From Spirochaetia bacterium 38H-sp (GTDB taxonomy: Bacteria > Spirochaetota > Spirochaetia > Winmispirales > Winmispiraceae): DNA of 64,000 nucleotides. The DNA lies in the NCBI GenBank assembly GCA_039023545.1, contig JBCHKQ010000002.1, positions 186,001 through 250,000 of the forward strand, written 5' to 3'. Made by a program: the position numbers and the translations under genes. The notes beneath the pieces are model-generated. The model did not search any database. It saw only the letters and a list, made by a program, of their open reading frames with translations, and was not told where the DNA came from. Below, in pieces: positions 40,857-49,086 of this stretch (its first letter is position 1; each line of letters starts with the position of its first letter).

Positions 40857-41012
40857 TTATACCGAACGTCGGGACTGTGCCTCATAGGCAAAAAAGAAAA
40901 ATAGCACAGTCCCTCCTGCCTGCGGCTGATATGGGCAAGATAATTTACAACTATGTTTTCTTCTGCCAAAGGCAGCGCGAGGACGCGCTGCGTCATCGCG
41001 CGTTCGGTATAA
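40857..41012 (+). repeat. Four-hairpin element, copy 5
   Basis: The cleanest copy. Arms TTATACCGAACG (40857-40868) and CGTTCGGTATAA (41001-41012) pair perfectly. Hairpin A: GGGACTGTGC (40871-40880) with GCACAGTCCC (40904-40913). Hairpin B: GCC-TGC-GGC (40918-40926). Hairpin C: CTGCC-AAA-GGCAG (40963-40975). Hairpin D: GCGCGA (40975-40980) with TCGCGC (40996-41001) plus inner GACG/CGTC. It fills the gap between two convergent genes, 6 nt from one stop and 8 nt from the other. Confidence 0.9.
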
Positions 41013-41020
41013 ATCATTTA

Positions 41021-41986
41021 TTAATAGAAGATTATAAAGGATTCCAAGCCTTTATTTTTAAGCTCTGTAAGAAGATTCTGCGCATTTTCTCTGCTGTTTT
41101 GAGGTATAATCACCCGGTAGTATCGTTTACCGGCAAACTCTATGGGGACAACTTCTGTATCAATATTATACTTGTTTTTGACCTCATCGGCATAGTGCTC
41201 AGCGTTTTCTTTGACGGAGAAAGAACCCAGTTGGAGCGCAACATGGAGATTTTCTTCCGCAGTGGTTTGTGAGGGAGAAGGCTCAGACTGCTCCGGGGAG
41301 GGTTCTGATGAGTGATTCTTATTATCATAGTCAGAAGAAGTGAGCTCGATGGAAGGCTCATCGCCTGTGTTTTGAGGTGGTAGTAGTATGCCTTGAGGAG
41401 GATACGGGAGGGTCGTACCGTAAGAGCCCTCAATAAGGTTTTGCGCAAGATGGGTCTCCGGCGAATCGGGGAAATTGTTCTTGAGAGCATCAAGGAAAGT
41501 CTGCGCATCATTTTTTTGTCCGGATACCACCTTGAGAAGGACTGCAGTATAATATATGTCCGGCTTTGCAGATGGCAGTTTAACAAGAGAAGAAAGAATA
41601 ACGTCAGCCTCTTCAAATCTGTAGGTAGCTATATATATGTGTGATAAAACAAGCAGGGCTTTTGCCTTTTTGTCAGAAGATGCTTTTGCATCGCCCAGGA
41701 TATCTCTTATAGTAAGCTCTGCGTTTGCAAAATCTCCTGTCTCATAATAAAGTCTAGAAAGTCTTATCGCTGCATCAGTACTGTGGGATTTTACATACTG
41801 CTCTTTTGCAAGAGAAAGAGCAGCCGCAATATCCCCCTTGAGTTCCAGGTTATCCTCCAGACTTTCCTCGCTATTTTCTGCAAATGCAGGTAAAAGAAAA
41901 AGAAAGAATAAAGCAAGCAGTCTATATATTTTTATCTCTCGGAATATCTGCTTCCTGATTTTGTAATGGTAATTGTCTTTTTGCAT
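41021..41986 (-). CDS. Exported TPR protein with C-terminal SPOR domain
   Basis: A 321-aa protein. A long charged n-region precedes the signal helix LLALFFLFLLPAFAE. Residues about 45-190 are TPR-like (AAALSLAKEQYVKSHSTDAA, RFEEADVILSSLVKLP). A Ser/Pro/Glu-rich linker follows. Residues about 245-321 form a SPOR domain (LHVALQLGSFSVKENAEHYA, RVIIPQNSRENAQNLL). SPOR domains bind denuded septal peptidoglycan, so a cell-division role is likely. The ATG lies inside lapA (65-nt overlap); a later non-ATG start is possible. It is the last gene of the folD operon. Confidence 0.82.
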   Translation of the reverse strand: MQKDNYHYKIRKQIFREIKIYRLLALFFLFLLPAFAENSEESLEDNLELKGDIAAALSLAKEQYVKSHSTDAAIRLSRLYYETGDFANAELTIRDILGDAKASSDKKAKALLVLSHIYIATYRFEEADVILSSLVKLPSAKPDIYYTAVLLKVVSGQKNDAQTFLDALKNNFPDSPETHLAQNLIEGSYGTTLPYPPQGILLPPQNTGDEPSIELTSSDYDNKNHSSEPSPEQSEPSPSQTTAEENLHVALQLGSFSVKENAEHYADEVKNKYNIDTEVVPIEFAGKRYYRVIIPQNSRENAQNLLTELKNKGLESFIIFY

Positions 41987-42209
41987 TTTTATTTTGCCCT
42001 TTTTCCTTGTTTCGGCCTTTTTTCATAAGAGTAAAGGGCAAAGAAAAAAGTATTCCCACTATAAAAGAAAAAAGTATGGGGAAGAATACAGGAACCTGGC
42101 TAATGGTATAAAAACCAAGAGAAACATCGGTTTTGTTGTCTAAGTTGAGCCCTATAAAAAAGAGCAGCAACACCATAAGTATTATAAACAATATAAGTTT
42201 TGCGTTCAT
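41922..42209 (-). CDS. LapA-like (DUF1049) small membrane protein
   Basis: A 95-aa protein with two membrane helices (LILFIILMVLLLFFIGLNL and VPVFFPILFSFIVGILFSLPF) joined by NKTDVSLGFYTI, then a cytoplasmic Lys/Asn/Gln-rich tail. This layout, with the polar link ending in VxLxF, is typical of LapA/YciS proteins, which act with LapB in LPS regulation in proteobacteria. The role here is unknown. GGGAGG precedes the ATG, and the gene directly abuts the miaB stop. Confidence 0.75.
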   Translation of the reverse strand: MNAKLILFIILMVLLLFFIGLNLDNKTDVSLGFYTISQVPVFFPILFSFIVGILFSLPFTLMKKGRNKEKGQNKNAKRQLPLQNQEADIPRDKNI

Positions 42210-43532
42210 TTATACCTCCCTGGCCTTAAACGTATTGCCCTCAAGTGACAAAATTTCTACTGTTGTAAAATCACCTATTTTTGACTTATCTCCTGCAAAT
42301 ACAAGCATCTCATCCTGCTCTGTTCTGGCAAGAAGCTCTCTTGCATCTTTCTTGCTGACAGACTCCACCAAAACTCCAAGCCTTTTTCCTATTTTCTTCT
42401 TTCTCCAATTATATGATAGTTCTTTCTGCAGCTCAATTACTTTTGCAAGTCTGTGTTTTTTTTCTTCTATCGGTATTGTGTCTTCCCACTCATAAGCTTT
42501 TGTGCCCTTTCTAGGATTGTAATAATACATGTAAGAATCAGAAAACCCTGCTTCCCTCATAAGAGAGAGGGTCATTTCAACATCATCTTCTGTCTCACCA
42601 GGAAAGCCTATAAGAATATCCGTTGTGATTGATATATCAGGCATGGCTTTTCTAAGCATATATATAAGGCTCATATAATGAGAAGAGGTATATCTTCTGT
42701 TCATTCTCTTAAGAATATCGTCAGAGCCATGCTGTACGGGAAGGTGTATGTGCCTGCATATTGCCCTATTTTCTGCCATCACATCCACTATATCCTGACT
42801 AAGGTCCTTGGGATGAGAGGTTAAGAATCTCAGCCATGGGAGTTCCGGAAATTTTTCACATATTTTATTAAGAAGAGAAGCAAAATCAAGAGTTTTGCTG
42901 CCTTCTGTATATCTGTAAGAATTAACATTCTGACCGAGCAATGTTATCTCTTTTACTCCATCATTAAGAAGTGTTTCTATTTCTTTAAAAATATCCGAAG
43001 GATTTCTTGATATCTCCCTACCTCTCACATAGGGAACAATACAGTAGGAGCAGAAATTATTACAACCGTGCATTATAGGGACAAAGGCTTTATAGGCAGA
43101 ATCACTGTGATGTATTTTTTCAAAAGAATACTCATCCTGCTCTGTAAGAAGAAAATCATGTAACAAAGTAAGGTCTTCTTTATTGCTTGTAAGAAGCTCA
43201 ACAAATTTCTTTTTATTAAAGGTCCCTACAACAACATCCACCTGAGGGAACCGTTCTATTATTTCTTCTTTTAAGCGTTCTGCCATACAACCCATAAGTG
43301 CAAGCTTAAGATGGGAGTTTCTCTTGCTTTTGAGAAAACCATAGAAACCAAGCCTTCCTTCTATTCTCTCCTCTGCAGTTTCTCTGACAGAACATGTATT
43401 GATAACTGCAATATCCGCATCCTCCGGACCGGAAGCTTCCTTCCAACCGGCATGTTTTAGCTGTCTTATTATCGCATCGGATTCTGCCTTGTTCATTTGA
43501 CATCCGTACGTCTCTATCCAATATTTCTGCAT
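42210..43532 (-). CDS. miaB: tRNA-2-methylthio-N6-dimethylallyladenosine synthase
   Basis: A 440-aa methylthiotransferase. The N-terminal UPF0004 domain has the auxiliary-cluster cysteines in ETYGCQMN, NTCSVRE and MGCMAE. The radical-SAM cluster is HGCNNFCSYCIVPYVRGRE (CxxxCxxC). The C-terminal TRAM domain follows (LGVLVESVSK). It adds the 2-methylthio group to i6A37, the product of MiaA encoded at 10254. GAGG precedes the ATG. It sits between purH and lapA in the folate/purine operon. Confidence 0.96.
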   Translation of the reverse strand: MQKYWIETYGCQMNKAESDAIIRQLKHAGWKEASGPEDADIAVINTCSVRETAEERIEGRLGFYGFLKSKRNSHLKLALMGCMAERLKEEIIERFPQVDVVVGTFNKKKFVELLTSNKEDLTLLHDFLLTEQDEYSFEKIHHSDSAYKAFVPIMHGCNNFCSYCIVPYVRGREISRNPSDIFKEIETLLNDGVKEITLLGQNVNSYRYTEGSKTLDFASLLNKICEKFPELPWLRFLTSHPKDLSQDIVDVMAENRAICRHIHLPVQHGSDDILKRMNRRYTSSHYMSLIYMLRKAMPDISITTDILIGFPGETEDDVEMTLSLMREAGFSDSYMYYYNPRKGTKAYEWEDTIPIEEKKHRLAKVIELQKELSYNWRKKKIGKRLGVLVESVSKKDARELLARTEQDEMLVFAGDKSKIGDFTTVEILSLEGNTFKAREV

Positions 43533-43540
43533 AATGTCCT

Positions 43541-44797
43541 CTAATGCCTAAAACACCTCTGTCCTGTAAATACCATTGTTACATTTGCCTCGTTACAAGC
43601 TTCTATGCTCTCAAAATCTCTAAGAGAGCCTCCAGGCTGAACAACTCCTGTTATGCCTTCTTTTATTCCCACATCCACTCCATCTCTAAAGGGAAAGAAA
43701 GCATCCGATACCATGATACTTCCTTTTATACCGCCGTTTTCTGCCTTGACCTCTTCCCAAATTTCCTGCTTTTTTCTCTCATCGTCAAACATATTCCAAG
43801 GAGTTTTATATTTTTCCCAACAGAGTCTGTCCGCCATCTTGGTATAAGCTTTATCGCGTGCAATCATGGCAACCCCAACCCTGTCCTGTTCTCCTGTGCC
43901 TATGCCTACGGTAACCCCATCCTTGACATATATGACAGAATTGCTAGTAACACCCGTCTCAACAAGCCAGCCAAAAAGCATATCATCAAGCTCTTTATCC
44001 GTAGGCTTTCTTTTTATTGCATACTTCTGTCCCTTATACTCTGTCTCTGCAGGCAGGAAATCTTCTTTGCTCATAACAGCAGAGCGAAAAGACCACTGCA
44101 TTATAATTCCACCATCAATAAGGGCTCTAGGTTCTATAAAACGCTCATCTCTAAAATCTATAAGTCTGTTAATATTTTCTATACGCATTATTCTCAGATT
44201 TTTCTTTGTCTTGAGTATTGCAAGTGCAGCTTCTGTATAATCAGGAGCAACCACAACTTCAGAATAGGATTGGGTGATAAGCTCAGCTGTTTCCTTATCC
44301 AGAGTAGTATTTATAGCAATAGCTCCGCCAAATGCAGCAACCCTATCCGCAAAATAGGCCTTATGATAAGCTTCTGCTGCCGTAGAAGCTACGGCTACTC
44401 CACAGGGATTATTATGCTTGATAATCACACAGCAGGTTTTATCCGGAAAATATTTTAATATATTGAGTGCGCTGTCCACATCTGTAATATTTATCTTTCC
44501 GGGATGTTTCCCCGACTGAAGCAGCTCTATGTCCGATGCAAGATACTTACCTGGCTGTATAATAGAAACCTGTCCCAGAACAAGATTGCCATTTACCAGC
44601 TTATAAAGAGCAGCAGGCTGATCAGGGTTTTCTCCATAACGCAGCCCTTTGACCTCTCCGTCTATGTTCCATACTGCTTTTTCGTAAAAAAGAGTCTGTC
44701 TTTCTCCATTTTCTATAAAACTTATTTCCATGGATTGAGGAAAAGGGTCATCAACCATTATTCTGTATATTTCCTTGAGATTTTTTTTCTCGCTCAT
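43541..44797 (-). CDS. purH: AICAR formyltransferase, separate purH C-domain gene
   Basis: A 418-aa protein matching only the AICAR transformylase part of PurH: GLRYGENPDQPAALY, the catalytic IIKHNNPCGVAVA, GGAIAINTTLDKETAEL, and the C-terminal SDAFFPFRDGVDVGI plus VQPGGSLRDFE. It uses 10-formyl-THF to make FAICAR. It is longer than the ~320-residue domain in bifunctional PurH. The cyclohydrolase half is the next gene upstream and overlaps it by ATGA. A GGAGG lies right before this ATG, so this is a true start and not a frameshift product. Confidence 0.9.
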   Translation of the reverse strand: MSEKKNLKEIYRIMVDDPFPQSMEISFIENGERQTLFYEKAVWNIDGEVKGLRYGENPDQPAALYKLVNGNLVLGQVSIIQPGKYLASDIELLQSGKHPGKINITDVDSALNILKYFPDKTCCVIIKHNNPCGVAVASTAAEAYHKAYFADRVAAFGGAIAINTTLDKETAELITQSYSEVVVAPDYTEAALAILKTKKNLRIMRIENINRLIDFRDERFIEPRALIDGGIIMQWSFRSAVMSKEDFLPAETEYKGQKYAIKRKPTDKELDDMLFGWLVETGVTSNSVIYVKDGVTVGIGTGEQDRVGVAMIARDKAYTKMADRLCWEKYKTPWNMFDDERKKQEIWEEVKAENGGIKGSIMVSDAFFPFRDGVDVGIKEGITGVVQPGGSLRDFESIEACNEANVTMVFTGQRCFRH

Positions 44798-45477
44798 ACA
44801 TCCTCCGAATATGGTGATTCTTCAAAGGAAGAAGCTTTTTTTATAAGAAAATCACTTATAGCAGCATCATAACCTGCTGTTCTTTTAAAAGTTTCTCCTG
44901 CAAGCTCAAGCCTCATCTCATAACTTAAGGCTCCATTGTTTTTTTCTATATCAGATAGCACCTTTTTATACTGAGATATACTCGATACGGAGGCCACTCT
45001 TAGAAAATTTTTGGCAGATGCCCTGAGCATACAAGGGCCTCCTATATCTATGTGTGTTCTTCCGTCTTCTAAGCTCGCGTTTTCATCAGAAACAGTCTCT
45101 TCAAACGGATATAGGTTTACAACAACCATATCGAATATAACAGAACCTGTTCTCTTAAGATCATCTTGATGCGCAGGATTGTAAGTCTCAGAAAGAAGCC
45201 CCATGTATATTTTAAAATCCAAGGTTTTAACAAGTCCTCCCTGCATCTCCGGCTGTCCGGTATAATCGGATACAGCAATAAGCCTGTTTTTTGCATCTTC
45301 CGCAAGGATTTTTTCTATGGCTTTATAGGTTCCTCCAGTAGAATAAAACCTTATATCAGGGCATAAAGACACAAGTCCATTTATAAAATCTTCAAGTCCA
45401 CTTTTGTCAGCAACACTTATAAGAACATTCCTGACAGAAACAAGTCTGTCTATTTTTTTTACTCTATTTAGGTCCAT
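44794..45477 (-). CDS. purH: IMP cyclohydrolase, separate purH N-domain gene
   Basis: A 227-aa protein matching the N-terminal MGS-like domain of PurH: NVLISVADKSGLEDFINGL, YSTGGTYKAIEKI, GQPEMQGGLVKTLDFKIYMG, VVNLYPFE and HIDIGGPCMLRASAKN. It closes FAICAR to IMP, the last step of purine synthesis. It is normally fused to AICAR transformylase; here the stop codon overlaps the next start by 4 nt. AAGGAG precedes the ATG. It overlaps folE2 by 14 nt. Confidence 0.92.
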   Translation of the reverse strand: MDLNRVKKIDRLVSVRNVLISVADKSGLEDFINGLVSLCPDIRFYSTGGTYKAIEKILAEDAKNRLIAVSDYTGQPEMQGGLVKTLDFKIYMGLLSETYNPAHQDDLKRTGSVIFDMVVVNLYPFEETVSDENASLEDGRTHIDIGGPCMLRASAKNFLRVASVSSISQYKKVLSDIEKNNGALSYEMRLELAGETFKRTAGYDAAISDFLIKKASSFEESPYSEDV

Positions 45478-46258
45478 GTGCGTTCTCCTTAATACATCTT
45501 TCTATACATGCATATGCATTATGATTGTGTATACTTTCCATATTTTCCGCTTCTACTTTAAACCAGGGAAAATCAGAAAAGTTTTCCACTCTCAAGACGA
45601 CCTCTCTTGCAACATCCTCTACAAAGCGGGGGTTATCATATCCGTGTTCTGTTATAAATTTTTCATCCTCACGCTTTAGAAGCGAAAAAATACCAGCAGA
45701 AGCAGAATTTTCAACAAGTTCTATGAGATCTTCTATCCAGAAAAATGGTCCAAGCTTTACAGTAAGCCTGACCATCCCCCGCTGATTATGCGCACCATAA
45801 TCGCTAATTTCTTTGGAGCAAGGACAAACCGTATTAACAGGAACTTCTATACTAACCCAGAAGTCAGCATGATTGCCCTTAGTCTGTCCTATATATTTGC
45901 ATTTATACTCCATATAACTTTTCTGTCCTGTTACAGGAGCTGATTTTTCTATAAAATAGGGAAATTCTATCTCAATAAAAGCAGATTCTGCCTCCAGAGC
46001 AAGTTTTACATCCTTTAACATTGAGATAAAGCCCTTCATCTGTATGTCTTTGTAATGTTCGTTAAACACCTCGACAAAGCGACTCATATGTGTTCCCCTA
46101 AAGTGATGGGGAAGATTGGCATACATGTTTATAGTGGCTGTAGTATTTTGATAGTTATTCTTTTTGTCGAGAACCGTTATAGGGTATCTCAGTCCTCTTA
46201 TTCCGACCCTGTCTATAGGGATATTTCTGTCATCATAGCTGCTCTGAGTATCAACCAA
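45464..46258 (-). CDS. folE2: GTP cyclohydrolase IB (FolE2)
   Basis: A 264-aa protein of the FolE2/MptA type: PIDRVGIRGLRYPITVLDK near the start, HFRGTHMSRFVE, and VNTVCPCSKEISDYGAHNQR with the metal-binding Cys and His. It converts GTP to dihydroneopterin triphosphate, the first step of folate (or queuosine) synthesis. FolE2 can use Mn instead of Zn. The start is TTG at 46258, placed just after the GGAG that ends folD. Confidence 0.94.
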   Translation of the reverse strand: MVDTQSSYDDRNIPIDRVGIRGLRYPITVLDKKNNYQNTTATINMYANLPHHFRGTHMSRFVEVFNEHYKDIQMKGFISMLKDVKLALEAESAFIEIEFPYFIEKSAPVTGQKSYMEYKCKYIGQTKGNHADFWVSIEVPVNTVCPCSKEISDYGAHNQRGMVRLTVKLGPFFWIEDLIELVENSASAGIFSLLKREDEKFITEHGYDNPRFVEDVAREVVLRVENFSDFPWFKVEAENMESIHNHNAYACIERCIKENAHGPK

Positions 46259-46261
46259 AGC

Positions 46262-47152
46262 TTACTCCTTTATAGAGTTGGCCTTTTTTACTGCAAGCAC
46301 TGTATTATACATAAGCATAGCCCTCGTCATAAGCCCTACCCCTCCTGGTACAGGCGTAATCCAGGAGGCCTTCTTAGAAACGGAATCATAGTCCACATCG
46401 CCAACCAATCTATAGCCTCTAGGATGTTCTTTATCCTCTATTCTGTTTATTCCAACATCAATTACAACAGCACCCGGTTTTACCATATCAGCATTGACGA
46501 CACATGGTCTGCCAGCTGCAACTATGAGAATATCTGCCTGCAAAGTATAATCGGATACATTGGGAGTAGCAGTATGGCATACTGTTACTGTAGAATTGCC
46601 GGGATTTCTCTTTTGCATCATGAGATTGGCTATTGGTTTACCTACGATATTGCTTCTACCTATTATAACAGTATGCTTCCCTTTGCTTTCTATTCCTGCA
46701 TATTCCAGCATCTTGATAATGCCAAAAGGGGTACATGGCAGAAAAGCATCCTGTCCTATAACCATTTTGCCAACATTTATAGGATGAAATCCGTCCACAT
46801 CCTTATCAGGTGATATTCTTTCTATTATTGCCTGTTCCTCTATATGAGAAGGAAGCGGAAGTTGCACAAGGATACCATGTATATTGACATCACTGTTAAG
46901 ATTATCAATGAGAGCACATAGCTTATCCTGACTTGTAGAAGCAGGAAGAATATGCTCATAGGACTTTATTCCTATTTTTTCCGCATCCTTTTTTTTGCCA
47001 TTGACATAGGCTATACTTGCAGGGTCATCACCAACCCTGATTACGGCAAGGCCCGGAGTTATGCCTTTCTCCTTTAAGAACGCAACTTCTTTTTTTAATT
47101 CTTCTAGAATTTTTTGTGATATTTCTTTGCCAGAAAGGATTGCTGCGGACAT
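46262..47152 (-). CDS. folD: Methylene-THF dehydrogenase/cyclohydrolase
   Basis: A 296-aa protein: AIIRVGDDPASIAYVNGKKK-type N-domain (catalytic Lys in YVNGKKKD), GILVQLPLPSHI, DKDVDGFHPINVGKM, and the NADP-domain motif IIGRSNIVGKPIANLM. The C-terminal ITPVPGGVGLMTRAMLM is also conserved. It makes 10-formyl-THF, the co-substrate of the AICAR transformylase two genes downstream. AGGAG precedes the ATG. It heads the folD-folE2-purH-purH-miaB-lapA-SPOR operon. Confidence 0.96.
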   Translation of the reverse strand: MSAAILSGKEISQKILEELKKEVAFLKEKGITPGLAVIRVGDDPASIAYVNGKKKDAEKIGIKSYEHILPASTSQDKLCALIDNLNSDVNIHGILVQLPLPSHIEEQAIIERISPDKDVDGFHPINVGKMVIGQDAFLPCTPFGIIKMLEYAGIESKGKHTVIIGRSNIVGKPIANLMMQKRNPGNSTVTVCHTATPNVSDYTLQADILIVAAGRPCVVNADMVKPGAVVIDVGINRIEDKEHPRGYRLVGDVDYDSVSKKASWITPVPGGVGLMTRAMLMYNTVLAVKKANSIKE

Positions 47153-47207
47153 GCTTTACTCCTGTGTATTTTTTACGTAAGATGTCTATACTGGTTTGTA
47201 TCATGTT

Positions 47208-47235
47208 TTGTGCTATAGTTTCAATAAAGTATGAT
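47208..47235 (+). promoter_or_regulatory. Possible promoter for the 47262 gene
   Basis: TTGTGC (47208-47213), 16-nt spacer, TATGAT (47230-47235). It is placed sensibly before the AGAGGTGAG ribosome site of the outer membrane protein gene, but both boxes deviate from consensus. Confidence 0.35.
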
Positions 47236-47261
47236 AACAGAGATTATAAAAGAGGTGAGAA

Positions 47262-47900
47262 ATGAAGAAAACTTTGCTACTTGTCCTACTAGTTATGATT
47301 TCCACAGGTATGTTTGCTCAAGAGAGCAGCCCTGCCATAGAAACACAACCCTCCAGCAAACCAAGTATAGAGGCGTTTCCTCGTCCCAGACTGGGTGATC
47401 AGATGCTCTCTATCAGTGCAGGCGGGCTTTTGCCACTATTTTTTCAGTTCACCAAGGATTTTTCTACAACCCCTACAAATCTGTCATTTGGCGGTTTTGG
47501 CGGAATAAAATGGGCAGGATATCTTGCAGAATCACATCGGCTTGGTTTTGATTTTGGCGGTGCATTTTCCTCCAGCCCCAATGGTAGAATGCTGTATATG
47601 GTCCCTGTATTGTTTGCTTATGATTATATGCTATATGCTTTTCCTTTTGAGGCTCCCATACATGCCAGCATGGGTGTAACTTTTAACAGTCTTGGAGATT
47701 TATTTCATATAGATCCTGTTATAAAGATAGGCACAAGCTTTTTGTACGATTATGCGCCTGATTGGAGTTTTGGTATCAATGTGCATTATTGGTGGATTAT
47801 GCAGCTCTATACGGACGACCCCGATTCTCCGCCGCCTTCTCAGTCAGCCTTTGGTAATTTCCTTGAGCTTTCTCTCGTGGCAGAATACAGGATACGATAA
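47262..47900 (+). CDS. Small outer membrane beta-barrel protein
   Basis: A 212-aa exported protein. The signal peptide ends GMFAQE; a Ser/Pro-rich stretch follows. Then comes a run of amphipathic strands with aromatic ends (LSISAGGLLPLFFQF, SFGGFGGIKWAGYL, HRLGFDFGGAF, WSFGINVHYWWIMQLY), closing with EYRIR. The size suits an eight-stranded barrel of OmpW/OmpA type. Several treponemal small barrels look like this, but I cannot name the orthologue. It is 11 nt upstream of a lipoprotein gene. Confidence 0.7.
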   Translation: MKKTLLLVLLVMISTGMFAQESSPAIETQPSSKPSIEAFPRPRLGDQMLSISAGGLLPLFFQFTKDFSTTPTNLSFGGFGGIKWAGYLAESHRLGFDFGGAFSSSPNGRMLYMVPVLFAYDYMLYAFPFEAPIHASMGVTFNSLGDLFHIDPVIKIGTSFLYDYAPDWSFGINVHYWWIMQLYTDDPDSPPPSQSAFGNFLELSLVAEYRIR

Positions 47901-47911
47901 GGAGTTTATAT

Positions 47912-48979
47912 ATGAAGAAAAAAATACTTTTTACATCTTTAATAATCTTTTCTCTTCTAGCTATTTCCTGTGCAAAAGGGACAACAGGACTTTTTTATAG
48001 TCTCTCCATAGAAGAAGAGATTACGGATAATTCCGATTTATCCAATGATATATCCGTAGCTGATATGACTGAGAGCTCATCATACATATTTATAAACACA
48101 TCTTTCTCTGTTTTTTACAGGACAATAAGCGGAACAGACTGGTCAGAGCTCAGCTTTCCATCTGATATGGATATTTGTACAGCAATTAGTGTATATAATG
48201 ACGGTACAAATGAGTATCTTTATGCTGCTTTTTCTAATGATTCTCTCTCTGACAACAAGCTCTATAGAGTAAGTGCAACAAATGTTTCTTCTTCCTGGGA
48301 AGAAATCTGGAGCAGCTCGTCGGACAGGATAACATCTCTGTTTTATGTATATGACGGTTCTACTACTCATTATCTTTTTGCCAACAGGCAAAGCTCAACA
48401 GATCATGCTCTTATTTATTCTACAACAGGGGCTGCATCCAGTTTTACAGGCACCACTGCAATCACAGCATCTCAGACTCCTGTAATAGGGGTTGTATATG
48501 ATGGAAGCAACTTTTGGGCAGCAACAAGAGATAAGCTTTTCTCCAACTCTACACTTGCAAATCTGGGAGATACTGCTGTCTCTGATACTGCACTTTCTTC
48601 CATAGAGAAATACACGGCTATCGCCCTAGAGACAAGCAATGTATACGTAAGTGGTGTGGATACTACAACATCAGGAAGTGCAGAAAACTCGTATCTTGCT
48701 ATGTACAATGGCTCAGAGTGGCAGGTTGCAACTTATGAGTCCGTATGGATAACTTCTATAGCCATATCGGGTACAGAGCTCGTCGCAGGACTGGGAAAAG
48801 GTATCAAAACAGGTAGTGATATAAACAGCCTTACAGAACCCGGAGGCAATTATCTTTCTACCGGTCTGGATGATATCTATATTACAGAGCTTATGTTTGT
48901 TGGCTCAGATCTGTATGCTGCTACTGCATCAAACGGTCTTTGGAAAAGAAGTTCTTCTTTGGACTGGAGTATAGAATAA
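47912..48979 (+). CDS. Predicted lipoprotein, beta-propeller-like
   Basis: A 355-aa protein. The lipobox LLAISC places the lipidated Cys near residue 20. The body is Ser/Thr-rich with repeating strands of the form 'YxYAAFSND', 'WEEIWSSSSDRITSLFYVYD', 'HYLFANRQSS', 'YAATASNGLWKRSS', suggesting a propeller of about six blades. No catalytic motif. It is co-transcribed with the barrel protein gene and followed by a strong terminator, so the two may form one surface complex. Confidence 0.7.
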   Translation: MKKKILFTSLIIFSLLAISCAKGTTGLFYSLSIEEEITDNSDLSNDISVADMTESSSYIFINTSFSVFYRTISGTDWSELSFPSDMDICTAISVYNDGTNEYLYAAFSNDSLSDNKLYRVSATNVSSSWEEIWSSSSDRITSLFYVYDGSTTHYLFANRQSSTDHALIYSTTGAASSFTGTTAITASQTPVIGVVYDGSNFWAATRDKLFSNSTLANLGDTAVSDTALSSIEKYTAIALETSNVYVSGVDTTTSGSAENSYLAMYNGSEWQVATYESVWITSIAISGTELVAGLGKGIKTGSDINSLTEPGGNYLSTGLDDIYITELMFVGSDLYAATASNGLWKRSSSLDWSIE

Positions 48980-49004
48980 GGGCTCCATAAGAGTTTATAC
49001 AGAC

Positions 49005-49034
49005 AGGGGGCAGATATTCTGCCCCCTATTTTTT
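49005..49034 (+). terminator. Terminator of the barrel/lipoprotein operon
   Basis: AGGGGGCAGA (49005-49014), loop TAT, TCTGCCCCCT (49018-49027), followed by A and seven T. A classic intrinsic terminator. Confidence 0.93.
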
Positions 49035-49081
49035 TGCCATAGGCAGAGACACAGTTTTTTTCAGTTTGTGTCCCGCTCGAT
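49035..49081 (+). repeat. Possible decayed right half of the four-hairpin element
   Basis: TGCC-ATA-GGCA (49035-49045) resembles hairpin C. GACACA (49048-49053) with TGTGTC (49067-49072) is in the place of hairpin D. CGCTCGAT (49074-49081) differs from CGTTCGGT at two positions. The order and spacing match right halves elsewhere, and it ends 5 nt before the htrA stop codon. The match is weak and could be chance. Confidence 0.35.
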
Positions 49082-49086
49082 CTTTT

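Noticed and set aside
43544..44458. A long 304-codon + strand frame opposite the AICAR transformylase gene
   Set aside because: It has the composition of an antisense frame, no ribosome site and no motifs; the minus strand carries conserved catalytic motifs.
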